From: Bradymonas sp963697525
GTDB taxonomy: Bacteria; Myxococcota_A; Bradymonadia; Bradymonadales; Bradymonadaceae
NCBI GenBank assembly: GCA_963697525.1
Contig: OY969087.1
Span: 4,154,001 to 4,218,000 of the forward strand
Length of the DNA stretch: 64,000 nt
Direction of reading: 5' to 3'
Of this stretch, positions 16,893-26,114 are shown in pieces (the first letter of the stretch is position 1; each line of letters opens with the position of its first letter). Below the pieces are notes generated by a model. The model had not been told where the DNA came from, searched no databases, and saw only the letters and a program-made list of their open reading frames with translations. A program made the translations under genes and the position numbers.

Positions 16893-16925
16893 CTCGAACA
16901 CTCAATCACTCGATCACTCGAACAC

Positions 16926-19577
16926 TCACACGCAGTGCTCGGGGACCTGGTCGACGAGCACGTCGCGCGGCCGACACCCGTCGGATTCGCCGACAATTCC
17001 CTCCGCGGCCATGCGGTCGACCATCCGCGCCGCCCGGTTATAACCCACACGCAGCTTGCGCTGGATCATCGAAATCGACGCCTTCTGGGTCTCCACCACG
17101 ATGCGCACGGCGTCGTCGTAGTACTCGTCCTTCTCCCATTCCTGCTCCAGCGGGCCATCCTCGTCCTCGTCCTCCTCGGCGAGGATGGACTCGTCGTAGT
17201 TGGGCTTGGCCTGCTTTTTGAGGAAGTCGACGATCTGGTGGATCTCGTTTTCGGAGACGAACGCCCCGTGCACACGCTTGAGATTGCTGGTGCCCGGCGG
17301 CACGAACAGCATGTCGCCGTTTCCGAGCAGGTTCTCGGCGCCGTTGGAGTCCAAGATGACCCGGCTGTCGGTCTTGCTGGTCACCCGAAGCGCCATGCGC
17401 GTGGGGAAGTTCGCCTTGATCAGACCCGTGATGACGTCGGTCGACGGGCGCTGGGTGGCCAGGATGACGTGAATGCCGGCGGCGCGCGCCTTTTGCGCCA
17501 GGCGGGCGACGGCCTGCTCGACGTCCTTCGAGGCGGTCATCATCAAGTCGGCGAACTCGTCGATGACCACGACCAGGTAGGGCATGCGCTGATGGCGCGC
17601 GTTGCCGTTGCTGTCGATGTCTAGCTCGATCAGGGCCTTGGACTCCTCCTTGCCGTCGAGCTGGTCGAGCTCGGCCTGCTTGGTCAGCCGCTCGACCTTC
17701 TTGTTGTAGCCCTTGAGGTTTCGCACCCCCATGTCGGCCAGCTTCTGGTAGCGCCGCTCCATCTCGTTGACCGCCCAGTTGAGCGCCACCGTGGCCTGCT
17801 TGGGATCGGTGACCACCGGCAACAACAAGTGGGGGATATTCTCGTAGATGTTGAACTCGAGCATCTTGGGGTCGACCATGATCATCTGGACGTCCTCCGG
17901 CGAGTTCATATACAGCAGGCTGACGATCATGGTGTTGACCGCCACCGACTTACCCGAGCCGGTGGCGCCGGCGACGAGCAAGTGGGGCATCTTGGCCAGG
18001 TCGGCGATCACGGGCTCGCCCTCGGTGCCCTTGCCCAGCGCCATGGGAAGCTGCATCTCGTTGCCCTGGAAGACGTCGTCGGCGATGATCTCCTTGAGCC
18101 AGACCATCTCGCGGGTGGGATTGGGCACCTCGATGCCGACCACGCCCTTGCCGGGGATGGGGGCCACGATGCGCACGCTCAACGCCGCCAGCGCCATGGC
18201 CAGGTCGTCGGAGAGCCGGGCGATCTTCGAGATCTTGACGCCCGGCGCCGGGCTGAACTCGAACATGGTGATGACCGGGCCGGGGCAGATCTCGACGATG
18301 GACCCGTCGACCTTGAAGTCCGACAGGGTCTGCTCGATCTGGGCGGCCATCTGGCGGAGCGCGTCGGTGTCGATGTCGACGCCGTCGGAGTCGTCGTAGT
18401 CCAAAAAGTTCAGCGGCGGCAGCTCGTAGTCGCCTTTCTTCTTGGGCTTGAACAACACGCCGTCGTCATCGTCGCCGGAGAGCAGGTCTTTCTTTTCGCG
18501 GGCGCGCTTTTGGGCCTCGCTCTCGACGATTTGCGGGCCGAAGTCGCCGCCGATGGGGCCGGCGGGCTTCTTCTCGGACTGCATGTCAATGACGTCATCG
18601 CCGTCGTCGATGTCGTCTTCGTCTTCATCGACGTGGCGAATGACGATGTCGGGAGTGTCGTCCTCTTCGTCGTCGTCCTCCTCCTCGATGTCCGGATCGG
18701 TGGCCATGGGCTCGCCCATCTCCCACTCGCCGGAGTCGTCGGCAGGGTCGGGCGCGGTCGTCGACGGCTCGTCGACCTCGTCGTCGACGGCCTCGCCGCT
18801 CCCGCCCTTGAACAAGTCCATGAGCTTTTCTGAGAGCTTTCGTTCGACTTCCTCTTCGGCGTCGTAGCCGTAGTCGGCGTCGACGAGCGGTTTGACGGAC
18901 AGCTCGGCGGCGAGCTTGGCCGGGTCCATATTTTCCTCGGCGGCGCGCTCCAGAAGTTTGCGCCGCTCCTCGGCCACGCGCTCCTTGTACAGCCGGCGCA
19001 CCTCGCGCTTGTGGCGCATCCAGGCGCCGAAGCGGTGCACGCCGCCCACGATGCGGCGCACCAGCGCCCCCAGGCTCATGTCGGTGGCGAGCATCAAGCT
19101 CAACAACAGCGACGCCACGCCGATGATGGAGGTGCCCACGGTGCCGAAAAGCCCGCGCATGACCTCGCCGCTGAACTCGCCGACCATTCCGCCGGGCATG
19201 TGGCCAAATAGGGTGTAGTCGACCAGAAATAGGTGGCACAGCGTCGTGCCCGACAGCACGAATAGAAGTTGGCCGCCGATCTCCGACCACTTCCACTCGA
19301 TGAGCCGGCCGATGATGAGCATGAACCCCAGATACCACAGCAGGGCATCGAAGAAGAACGAGCCCACCCCGAATAGGTAGAGCAGGGCGTCGCCGACGTG
19401 TACGCCCACCGGGCCGATGAGGTTGCTCGGCGCCCCGGCGGCGTCCAGGTCGGCCGGATTGAAGCTCACAATGGACAGCAAGATCACCAGCGCGAGCGCC
19501 ACGAGCACCAGCCCGCCGATCTCGCGCCAAAGCGCCGCCGCCTTATGTGTCGATTTGGTAGTACTTTCTGCAGCCAT
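16926..19577 (-). CDS. ftsK: DNA translocase FtsK/SpoIIIE
   Basis: This is the septal DNA pump that clears and aligns chromosome termini at division. The N-terminus holds four membrane segments within the first 190 residues. A long, very acidic linker follows (about residues 210-400; runs such as EEEDDDEEDD). The motor carries Walker A GATGSGKSVAVNT (about residue 541) and Walker B VVVIDEFADLMM (about residue 672). The last 65 residues are a winged-helix gamma domain (ISMIQRKLRVGYNRAARMVDRM) that reads polarity sequences in known FtsK. The 883-residue length is typical. The gene stands apart from the dcw cluster. Confidence 0.95.
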   Translation of the reverse strand: MAAESTTKSTHKAAALWREIGGLVLVALALVILLSIVSFNPADLDAAGAPSNLIGPVGVHVGDALLYLFGVGSFFFDALLWYLGFMLIIGRLIEWKWSEIGGQLLFVLSGTTLCHLFLVDYTLFGHMPGGMVGEFSGEVMRGLFGTVGTSIIGVASLLLSLMLATDMSLGALVRRIVGGVHRFGAWMRHKREVRRLYKERVAEERRKLLERAAEENMDPAKLAAELSVKPLVDADYGYDAEEEVERKLSEKLMDLFKGGSGEAVDDEVDEPSTTAPDPADDSGEWEMGEPMATDPDIEEEDDDEEDDTPDIVIRHVDEDEDDIDDGDDVIDMQSEKKPAGPIGGDFGPQIVESEAQKRAREKKDLLSGDDDDGVLFKPKKKGDYELPPLNFLDYDDSDGVDIDTDALRQMAAQIEQTLSDFKVDGSIVEICPGPVITMFEFSPAPGVKISKIARLSDDLAMALAALSVRIVAPIPGKGVVGIEVPNPTREMVWLKEIIADDVFQGNEMQLPMALGKGTEGEPVIADLAKMPHLLVAGATGSGKSVAVNTMIVSLLYMNSPEDVQMIMVDPKMLEFNIYENIPHLLLPVVTDPKQATVALNWAVNEMERRYQKLADMGVRNLKGYNKKVERLTKQAELDQLDGKEESKALIELDIDSNGNARHQRMPYLVVVIDEFADLMMTASKDVEQAVARLAQKARAAGIHVILATQRPSTDVITGLIKANFPTRMALRVTSKTDSRVILDSNGAENLLGNGDMLFVPPGTSNLKRVHGAFVSENEIHQIVDFLKKQAKPNYDESILAEEDEDEDGPLEQEWEKDEYYDDAVRIVVETQKASISMIQRKLRVGYNRAARMVDRMAAEGIVGESDGCRPRDVLVDQVPEHCV

Positions 19578-19762
19578 ACAACCCTCCGTGGTCGCCGGCT
19601 CCGATCAAGAACTTCCGGAGCCGAGCAAGCTGCCCGCCGTGGCGCGTCCGTGCGCCGCGTTGCACCGTGGATGTAGGTGGATGCAGGCTGGAGCAGCCTA
19701 TCATGGCTGGCGCGGGAGTCAATTTTGTTGACGGGACCCCCGCGCCTGCGCGCTCGAGAGGC

Positions 19763-21478
19763 TCACACCTCGTGGACCACCGGGATGACCACCGGCTTGC
19801 GGTCGATACGCTTTCGGAAGAAGCGGCGCACGGAGGTGCGCACGGCCTCGCGCACCTCGTTGGAGTCCTGGCGGGCGCGCTCGGAGAGCTCGCCGATGGC
19901 GCCGAAGGCGTATCGGGACGCCTCGTCCATCAAGTCGTCGATCTCGCCCTCGCCGATAAAGCCTTTTTGCATCAGCTCGGGGGGCACGGTGACCTCGCCG
20001 CTGGCGCGGTCCATGACCACGAAGGCCACGATGATGCCGGAGTTGGCCAGCTTGGCACGGTCGCGAAGGACCATCTCCTCGAGGTCGCCCATATATTTGC
20101 CGTCGACGAGCTGGCGTCCGGTGTGCACGTGGCCGACGACGCGGGCGCCGGTGTGGTCGAATTCGAGTACGTCGCCGTTCTCGATGACCTTGCGGTTGGG
20201 CACGCCCACCGCCTCGCCGAGGTCGGCGTGGCGCTTGCGCATGCGGTACTCGCCGTGCACCGGCACCAGATACTCCGGGCGCGTCATGTTGAGCATGAGC
20301 TTGAGCTCTTCGCGCTTGGCGTGGCCGGTGGCGTGGATGGGAGCGTCGGCGGCGGTGATGATGGTCGCGCCGAGCTTGGCCAGGTTGTTGAGCATATTGT
20401 AGATGCCGCGCTCGTTGCCCGGAATCTTGCGCGCGCTGATCACGATGGTGTCGCTGGGCACGACCGAGATCTGATAGTGGTCGCCCAGGCCCATGCGCGT
20501 GAGGCTGGCGCGCGGCTCGGCCTGGCTGCCCGTCGAGATGACCAGCAACTCGTGGTCGTCGTAATTTTCGATCTCGCGCGCGTCGATGAGCAAGTCCTCG
20601 CCGGGAAGGGCCATGAAGCCCTCTTCGCGGGCGAGGTTGAAGTTGCGGTTGAGGCTTCGCCCGAGCAGGGCGACCTTGCGGCCGTGCTCCTTGGCGAGCT
20701 CGAGCATGGCGCGCACGCGATAAATATTGCTGGAAAACTGGGCGACGATGACCCGCCCCTTGGCTGTCTCCAGCACGTCGGAAAGCCCAGCGTGCACCGC
20801 GTGCTCGCTGGTCGAGAAGCCCTCGACCTCCGAGTTGGTGCTGTCGCCGAACAGCCCCACCACGCCCTCGTTGCCCAGCGCCGAGAAGCGCCCGACGTCC
20901 AGCGTCGGCTCGTATAGCGGGGTCTGGTCGAGCTTCCAGTCGCCGGTGAAGATGAAATTACCCAGCGGGGTCTTGAACGCCAGGCTCATGGCGTTGGGCA
21001 CCGAGTGGTTGATGTGGACGAACTCCACGGTGATGGGGCCGAGCTCGACCTGCTCGCCGGGTTCGACCGGGAAGAGGTCGACCTCGTCGGCCAGGTTGTG
21101 CGACTGCAGCTTGCAGTGCAGCATCGCCAGGGTCAGCCGGCCGCTGTACACCGGCACGTCCACTTCCTGCAAAAAGAAGGGCAGCGCCCCGATGTGGTCC
21201 TCGTGGCCGTGGGTCAGCAACACCGCGTCGAGCTTGTCGAGGTTTTCCATCACGTAGGTCCAGTCGGGCAGGACCACGTCGATGCCGTACTCGTCTTCGG
21301 GGAAGGTCAGCCCGCAATCGACCATGACCATGGCGCCGTTGCACTCGATGAGCGCGCAGTTCATGCCCACCTCGTCGAGGCCGCCCAGCGGGATAAAGCG
21401 CAGGTAATCGTGTTGGGGGGGATCAACAAGCGCCGCGGCGCTCGACCCAGAGTTGTGCTCTTGTTGTTTGTCCGTCAT
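19763..21478 (-). CDS. rnj: Ribonuclease J
   Basis: This is a metallo-beta-lactamase-fold RNase with endonuclease and 5'-exonuclease activity in RNA decay and rRNA maturation. The zinc motif HGHEDHIGALP is at about residue 91, followed by GDSTNSE and the C-terminal beta-CASP features STGSQAEPRASL and HATGHAKREELK. The 571-residue length fits the family. ATG 21478 precedes a short hydrophilic lead before the conserved LRFIPLGGLDEVGMNC. It lies upstream of ftsK on the same strand with a gap of 185 bases, so the two may be transcribed separately. Confidence 0.93.
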   Translation of the reverse strand: MTDKQQEHNSGSSAAALVDPPQHDYLRFIPLGGLDEVGMNCALIECNGAMVMVDCGLTFPEDEYGIDVVLPDWTYVMENLDKLDAVLLTHGHEDHIGALPFFLQEVDVPVYSGRLTLAMLHCKLQSHNLADEVDLFPVEPGEQVELGPITVEFVHINHSVPNAMSLAFKTPLGNFIFTGDWKLDQTPLYEPTLDVGRFSALGNEGVVGLFGDSTNSEVEGFSTSEHAVHAGLSDVLETAKGRVIVAQFSSNIYRVRAMLELAKEHGRKVALLGRSLNRNFNLAREEGFMALPGEDLLIDAREIENYDDHELLVISTGSQAEPRASLTRMGLGDHYQISVVPSDTIVISARKIPGNERGIYNMLNNLAKLGATIITAADAPIHATGHAKREELKLMLNMTRPEYLVPVHGEYRMRKRHADLGEAVGVPNRKVIENGDVLEFDHTGARVVGHVHTGRQLVDGKYMGDLEEMVLRDRAKLANSGIIVAFVVMDRASGEVTVPPELMQKGFIGEGEIDDLMDEASRYAFGAIGELSERARQDSNEVREAVRTSVRRFFRKRIDRKPVVIPVVHEV

Positions 21479-21645
21479 TCGCTAATACCGTGTACTGAAA
21501 AGGATGAGAATAGGTGGCGGCCCCCGGAGGAGCCGATCTGTGAATAGCTGTTGAGTGAACTAGGCACGTCGATACAGAAGAAATTTCCCGCAAAATGTGC
21601 CTGAGTCGCCTATATCTAAGAGGTGAAAGGACGGATGTCCAGCGG

Positions 21646-21954
21646 TTACGCGCTCGGATCGTCGCCATCCTTTTTGAGGCAGGGGGTCGAGTCTTGCTGC
21701 TCGAGCGGTTCGTCGGGGTTGAGCCACACCGGCTTGTCTTTGGTCTTCTTCTCGGTGCACTTGGCCGGTTCGACGTCCCGATAATGCTCGCACCAAATGC
21801 AGTCGTCTTGTCGGTCGAGCATGCGCACGGGAACCTCGGCGCTGGCCTGGGACTTCACGTTGTCAACCCACGCGCGCGGCGTCAGCACCAAGGCCATCCA
21901 GAAGACGGTCCCGGCCATGAACAGCCGCAGCATTTTATCACGCACGAGATTCAT
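21646..21954 (-). CDS. Small membrane-anchored hypothetical protein
   Basis: This protein of about 102 residues has one N-terminal hydrophobic segment (LRLFMAGTVFWMALVLTP) and a hydrophilic remainder with four cysteines (DDCIWCEHY; AKCTEK; TPCLKK). The spaced cysteines could form disulfides outside the cytoplasm. The start is uncertain: ATG 21954 has a weak ribosome binding site, and the frame is open to 21984. I do not recognise a family. It lies 167 bases upstream of the RNase J start, and the 22,000-22,186 region upstream shows no clear gene. Confidence 0.5.
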   Translation of the reverse strand: MNLVRDKMLRLFMAGTVFWMALVLTPRAWVDNVKSQASAEVPVRMLDRQDDCIWCEHYRDVEPAKCTEKKTKDKPVWLNPDEPLEQQDSTPCLKKDGDDPSA

Positions 21955-22186
21955 CAGGCTCAAATGGGCGCCAAGCGCTCGCATTACTCCATCGGTGAAC
22001 TTGTCTACCTCTACATCTTAAACATACGCACCGGGCGTCAAAAAGATTTATCCTTTTTTCGCCGCGTGTCCTTGGCGCATGTGCGGGCTACCTACTATGA
22101 TGCCTCAAACTGGGGCCTGATTTCAAGGTTCGAGTTGACAATTCTGCGCAGATTTCGATTTCCACACTCATAGTGAGGACTCCTCG

Positions 22187-22543
22187 ATGACATCAATCGA
22201 CATGAAGGACGTATTCCAGACGCTGTTTGCCGTGGCCTGGGCCGACGGGCAGTTGCGGGAGCACGAGCGTACCTTCTTGGCCGATCTGGTTCACCGCAGC
22301 GCCGCCGGCAGCGAGGCGTTGGGTTGGTTCGACCAGGCGCCGCCCGAGCCCGATTGGCACGGGCTTCGCGCCGACCACGACACCGCCGTGGCCATCGTGC
22401 GCCACGCCGCCGACATGGCCGCCGCCGACGACACCATCCAATATCAAGAGACCCAGTTGTTGGAGCGGCTGCGCGAGCAATTGGGCCTGAGCGAGCAGGA
22501 TTTCCAGGCGATCATGGTCGAGGTCGAGCAGGCCCACGCCTGA
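22187..22543 (+). CDS. TerB-like helical protein
   Basis: This 118-residue all-helical protein has the TerB/DjlA-N pattern: LFAVAWADGQLREHERTFLADLV near the start and ADMAAADDTIQYQETQLLERLREQLGLS near the end. Family members are acidic, probably metal-binding modules linked to membrane-associated stress functions. GAGGACTCCTCG lies just upstream of the ATG. It heads the run TerB-NfeD-flotillin-flotillin, so it may be part of a membrane-domain system and not of tellurite resistance as such. Confidence 0.7.
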   Translation: MTSIDMKDVFQTLFAVAWADGQLREHERTFLADLVHRSAAGSEALGWFDQAPPEPDWHGLRADHDTAVAIVRHAADMAAADDTIQYQETQLLERLREQLGLSEQDFQAIMVEVEQAHA

Positions 22544-22666
22544 GTCGACGGGCGCGGGCAGCCGCCGCGCCCGGATCGGGGGCGCCTTGATTCGCCGGCT
22601 TGGGCCGTTGTACTTGTGGAACCCGTTCCACAGACACGAGGACGGCCCCAACGACGGGAGTTGCCG

Positions 22667-23329
22667 ATGTCCACATTATTTCTGACGTACGTGTTCTGCC
22701 TGATCGTCGGCGGCGCCTTTGTGGGGCTGTCGGTGCTGGGCGGGCTGTTCGACGCGGACGGCGACTTCGATCACGATCTGGATTCGCACTTCGGCGGCCA
22801 CCTGGACATGCACGGCCACCTGGATCTGGACGGCGACGGCCACGTCGACCTCGACCTCGATCACGACGGCGACATCGAGGTGCGCATCGCCCCGCGCTAC
22901 AGCCCCCTGACGAGCTTCAAGTTCTACACCTTCGCGCTGGCCTTCTTCGGGCTGACCGGGGTGCTCTTTACGGTCATGGGGCTGTGGGCCAACGCCACCG
23001 GCGTGCTCGTGCTGTCGATCGTCATGGGGCTGATCGCCGGGCTGGCGGTCTCGTATGCGCTGCACAAGGCCAACGCCACCTCGAGCAGCGACGCCATCAC
23101 CGAGCGCGACTACGTCGGAGTCACCGGCCAGGTGGTCTTGCCGGTGCGCGCCGGCAAACGCGGCAAGGTCAAGATGCACCTCAAGGGGCGCACCATTGAA
23201 ATGTTTGCCGAATCAGCCGATGATGAAGTCGTGCTCGATTTTGATGAGGAATGTTTCGTATTGGGTGTCGAAGACGGTGTGGCCAAGGTGGTCCACCCCT
23301 CGGCGCTGCAATCGCGCAGCGAGAACTAA
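22667..23329 (+). CDS. NfeD-like membrane protein with Asp/His-rich loop
   Basis: NfeD-like proteins accompany flotillins and have membrane segments followed by a small OB-fold domain. This 220-residue protein has TM1 (residues 3-26), then a loop of about 45 residues consisting mainly of Asp, His, Gly and Leu (DLDGDGHVDLDLDHDGD). Two further TM segments follow (about 85-135), and the last 75 residues match the OB-like part (YVGVTGQVVLPVRAGKRGK). ATG 22667 is preceded by GGGAG. The Asp/His loop could bind divalent metal ions. It is followed after 24 bases by the first flotillin gene. Confidence 0.75.
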   Translation: MSTLFLTYVFCLIVGGAFVGLSVLGGLFDADGDFDHDLDSHFGGHLDMHGHLDLDGDGHVDLDLDHDGDIEVRIAPRYSPLTSFKFYTFALAFFGLTGVLFTVMGLWANATGVLVLSIVMGLIAGLAVSYALHKANATSSSDAITERDYVGVTGQVVLPVRAGKRGKVKMHLKGRTIEMFAESADDEVVLDFDEECFVLGVEDGVAKVVHPSALQSRSEN

Positions 23330-23353
23330 CTGCGCCTAGACGAGGAAGCAACC

Positions 23354-24775
23354 ATGGGTTCGTTCATGCTGGTCGTCGCGGCTGCCTTCGTGGTCGTCGT
23401 CGGTCTGATCTTATTCTTCGCGCTGGCCAAGTCCTTCCTGATCGTCGGGCGGCCCAACGAGGTGGTGATCTTTTCGGGCGGCAATTACAAGGCCGCCGAC
23501 GGCACCACCCGCGGCTGGGACCCGATGTTCGGCGGGCGGCGCTTTCGCGTGCCCATCTTCGAGAAGGTCGAGCGCCTGGACTTGACCGTGATGTCGGTCA
23601 ACATCCACATCGAGGGCGCCTACTCCAAGGGCGGCATCCCGCTGAACGTGCACGCCATCGCCAACGTCAAGATCTCGAGCGACCCGCGCCTGGTGGGCAA
23701 CGCCATCGAGCGCTTCTTGGGACGCGACAAGCGCGAGGTGTTGCGCGTCGCCCAGGAGACCCTCGAGGGCCACGTGCGCGGCGTCTTGGCGTCCATGACT
23801 CCCGAGGAGGTCAACGAAAACCGGCTCAAATTCGCCGAGGAGCTCCACCAGGAGGCCACCCCGGACTTCGAGAAGCTCGGCCTGCACCTGGACATCCTCA
23901 AGATCCAGAACGTCAGCGACGACCGCGACTACCTCGACAGCATCGGGCGCAAGCGTATCGCCGAGATCATCAAGGTCGCCGAGGTCGCCGAGTCCGACGC
24001 CATGAAGACCGCCGAGGAGGCCGAGGCCGGCGCCCAGGGGAAAGGCGAGGTCGCCCGGCGAAACGCCCAGGCGCAGATCCAGAAGGCCCAAAACGAGATG
24101 CGCGAGCGCAAGGCCCAGCTCGAGCAGCAGGCCAAATCCGAAGAGGAGCGCGCCGAGGCGCGCGCGCTGGCCGCCCGCGCGGAGGCCGAGCAGGAGCTGC
24201 AGCAGGTGCGTACCGAGCTGGAGAAAATTCGCCTGCAGGCCGACGTGGTCATCCCCGCCGAGGCTGCCAAGGTCGCACGCGAGCTCGAGGCCGCCGGTGA
24301 GGCGGCTGAGATCGCCGAGAAGGGCCGGGCCATGGCCCAGGTGCTGGCCATGATGACCGACGTGTGGCAGGCCGCCGGCGACAACGCCATGGACGTGTTC
24401 ATCATCCACCGCCTCGAGACGATCCTGAAGCGCGTCTCCGAGGCCGCCCAGCAGGTGACCGTGCGCGAGGTCGCCCTTATCGACAGCGGCGACGGCAAGA
24501 CCCTGCCCAACTACGTCAGCTCCTTTCCGGCGATCGTCGGCAATATCTTCGACGAGATGCGCGACGTGGTCGGCCTGGACATCAGCGGGGCGCTCACCGG
24601 CACGCGCGCGGCGGCCGCCGGGACGAGCAAATCGGCCGCCAAGCCGCGAAAGAGCCTGGATCGCGCCAAGCGCCGCGAGCTGGAGTCGCGCACCAAGGCG
24701 CCCGAGCTGGACGGGCTCTCGCCCAGCTCGACCGGCCTGCACAGCCCCTCGTCGACTGATTCGGACAACGCTTAA
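23354..24775 (+). CDS. Flotillin/SPFH domain protein 1
   Basis: This is a membrane scaffold of the flotillin type. It has an N-terminal hydrophobic anchor (residues 5-27), an SPFH domain starting at LIVGRPNEVVIFSGG and running through VPIFEKVERLDLTVMSVNIHIEGAYSKGG, and a long Ala/Glu-rich coiled coil (about residues 210-330). The C-terminal part has DVWQAAGDNAMDVFIIHRLETILK. The 473-residue length is normal. It is translationally close to the NfeD-like gene. A homologous but distinct flotillin follows after 85 bases, so the two probably form hetero-oligomers. Confidence 0.88.
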   Translation: MGSFMLVVAAAFVVVVGLILFFALAKSFLIVGRPNEVVIFSGGNYKAADGTTRGWDPMFGGRRFRVPIFEKVERLDLTVMSVNIHIEGAYSKGGIPLNVHAIANVKISSDPRLVGNAIERFLGRDKREVLRVAQETLEGHVRGVLASMTPEEVNENRLKFAEELHQEATPDFEKLGLHLDILKIQNVSDDRDYLDSIGRKRIAEIIKVAEVAESDAMKTAEEAEAGAQGKGEVARRNAQAQIQKAQNEMRERKAQLEQQAKSEEERAEARALAARAEAEQELQQVRTELEKIRLQADVVIPAEAAKVARELEAAGEAAEIAEKGRAMAQVLAMMTDVWQAAGDNAMDVFIIHRLETILKRVSEAAQQVTVREVALIDSGDGKTLPNYVSSFPAIVGNIFDEMRDVVGLDISGALTGTRAAAAGTSKSAAKPRKSLDRAKRRELESRTKAPELDGLSPSSTGLHSPSSTDSDNA

Positions 24776-24860
24776 CCGCTAGGTATCGCCTCTGGAAGGC
24801 ACTGCCCCTGGACGGGCCGCCGGCTGCTGCAGGGTCGGCATTTTCATCGGGAGATTCGTT

Positions 24861-26108
24861 ATGATTGGAGTCATCCTCGGCATCATGCTCGTGCTCGCCA
24901 TCCTCGGCGGTGCCGGCGCCCTCGCCGTGTCCAACTTGCTCGAGATTTGCGAGCCCAACGAGGTGCTCGTATTCAGCGGGCGCACCTCCGGAAAGGGCTA
25001 CGAGATCGTGCACTCGGGCAAGAAGGTGCGCATCCCGCTGTTCCACAAGGTCGACCGGCTGGATGTGACCAACATGGTCATCGACCTCAACGTCACCAAC
25101 GCCTACTCCAAGGGCGGCATCCCGCTGAGCATCAAGGGCGTGGCCAACGTCAAGATCGCCAGCCACCAGCCGCTGATCTCCAACGCCGTCGAGCGCTTCC
25201 TGGGCATGACCCGCGAACAGGTCGCCCGCATCGCCAAGGAGACCCTCGAGGGCAACCTTCGCGGCGTGCTCGCCCGGCTGACCCCCGAGCAGGTCAACAA
25301 CGACCGGCAGACCTTCGCCGAAGAGTTGTCCGAGGAGGCCGAGCACGACCTGTCCAAGCTGGGACTGGTGCTCGACACCCTCAAGATCCAGAGCGTGACC
25401 GACGACAAGGGTTATATGGACTCCATCGGGCGCAAGAAGTCCGCGGAGTTGATCATGCAAAGCCGCATCGCCGAGGCCGAGAACCGCTCGGAGGCGGCGG
25501 TGCGCGACGCCGACAACCAGCTCAAGAAGGCCATCGCCAAGATCGCCGCCCAGCAGCAGATCAGCAAGGCCGACGCCGACCGGCGTATCCTGGACGCCAA
25601 GACGCGCGCCGAGGCGATGGTCGCCGAGGAGCGCTCGCGCATCGGGGCGGCGGTGGCCAAGGCTCAGGCCAGCCTCGACGTCCAGCGCGCCCGCCTCGAG
25701 CAGGTCAAGCGTCAGTTGGCCGCCGACGTCATCCAGCCCGCCCAGGCGCGCAAGGCCGAGTTGGAGGCCCAGGCCAAGGCCAACGCCGCCAAGATCATCG
25801 AGGAGGGCAAGGCCAACGTCGCCGCTCTGCAGGCCCTGCTGGATACCTGGCGCGAGGCCGGCGACGCCGCGCGTCCGATTTTCATGCTCCAGCAATTCGA
25901 CGCCATCCTGGACGCGATGATGTCGACCATCCAACAGATCGACATCGACAAGATCACCGTCATCGACTCGCGCATCGACGAGGTCGACCGCGAGGGCTCG
26001 ATGCCCATGAAAGCGGCCAGCGGCGCCGAGCAGGTCAAGCAGACCATGGGCCTGGACCTGCCGCGCATGCTCCAGGGGCTGGCGGCGATGAACACCAGCG
26101 AGGGCTAA
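24861..26108 (+). CDS. Flotillin/SPFH domain protein 2
   Basis: This is a paralogue of the preceding gene with the same layout: N-terminal TM (residues 3-25), SPFH domain (EICEPNEVLVFSGRT; MVIDLNVTNAYSKGGIPLSIKG) and Ala-rich coiled coil (about 205-320). The C-terminal conserved part reads LLDTWREAGDAARPIFMLQQFDAILD. It has 415 residues. GGGAG lies 8 bases before the ATG. It is the last gene of the TerB-NfeD-flotillin run and converges with the HEAT-repeat gene, with only 6 bases between the stop codons. Confidence 0.88.
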   Translation: MIGVILGIMLVLAILGGAGALAVSNLLEICEPNEVLVFSGRTSGKGYEIVHSGKKVRIPLFHKVDRLDVTNMVIDLNVTNAYSKGGIPLSIKGVANVKIASHQPLISNAVERFLGMTREQVARIAKETLEGNLRGVLARLTPEQVNNDRQTFAEELSEEAEHDLSKLGLVLDTLKIQSVTDDKGYMDSIGRKKSAELIMQSRIAEAENRSEAAVRDADNQLKKAIAKIAAQQQISKADADRRILDAKTRAEAMVAEERSRIGAAVAKAQASLDVQRARLEQVKRQLAADVIQPAQARKAELEAQAKANAAKIIEEGKANVAALQALLDTWREAGDAARPIFMLQQFDAILDAMMSTIQQIDIDKITVIDSRIDEVDREGSMPMKAASGAEQVKQTMGLDLPRMLQGLAAMNTSEG

Positions 26109-26114
26109 AGCCTC

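Noticed and set aside
22135..22174. TTGACA near 22135 as a promoter for the TerB-like gene
   Set aside because: The -35 hexamer is perfect, but no acceptable -10 lies at 16-18 bases.
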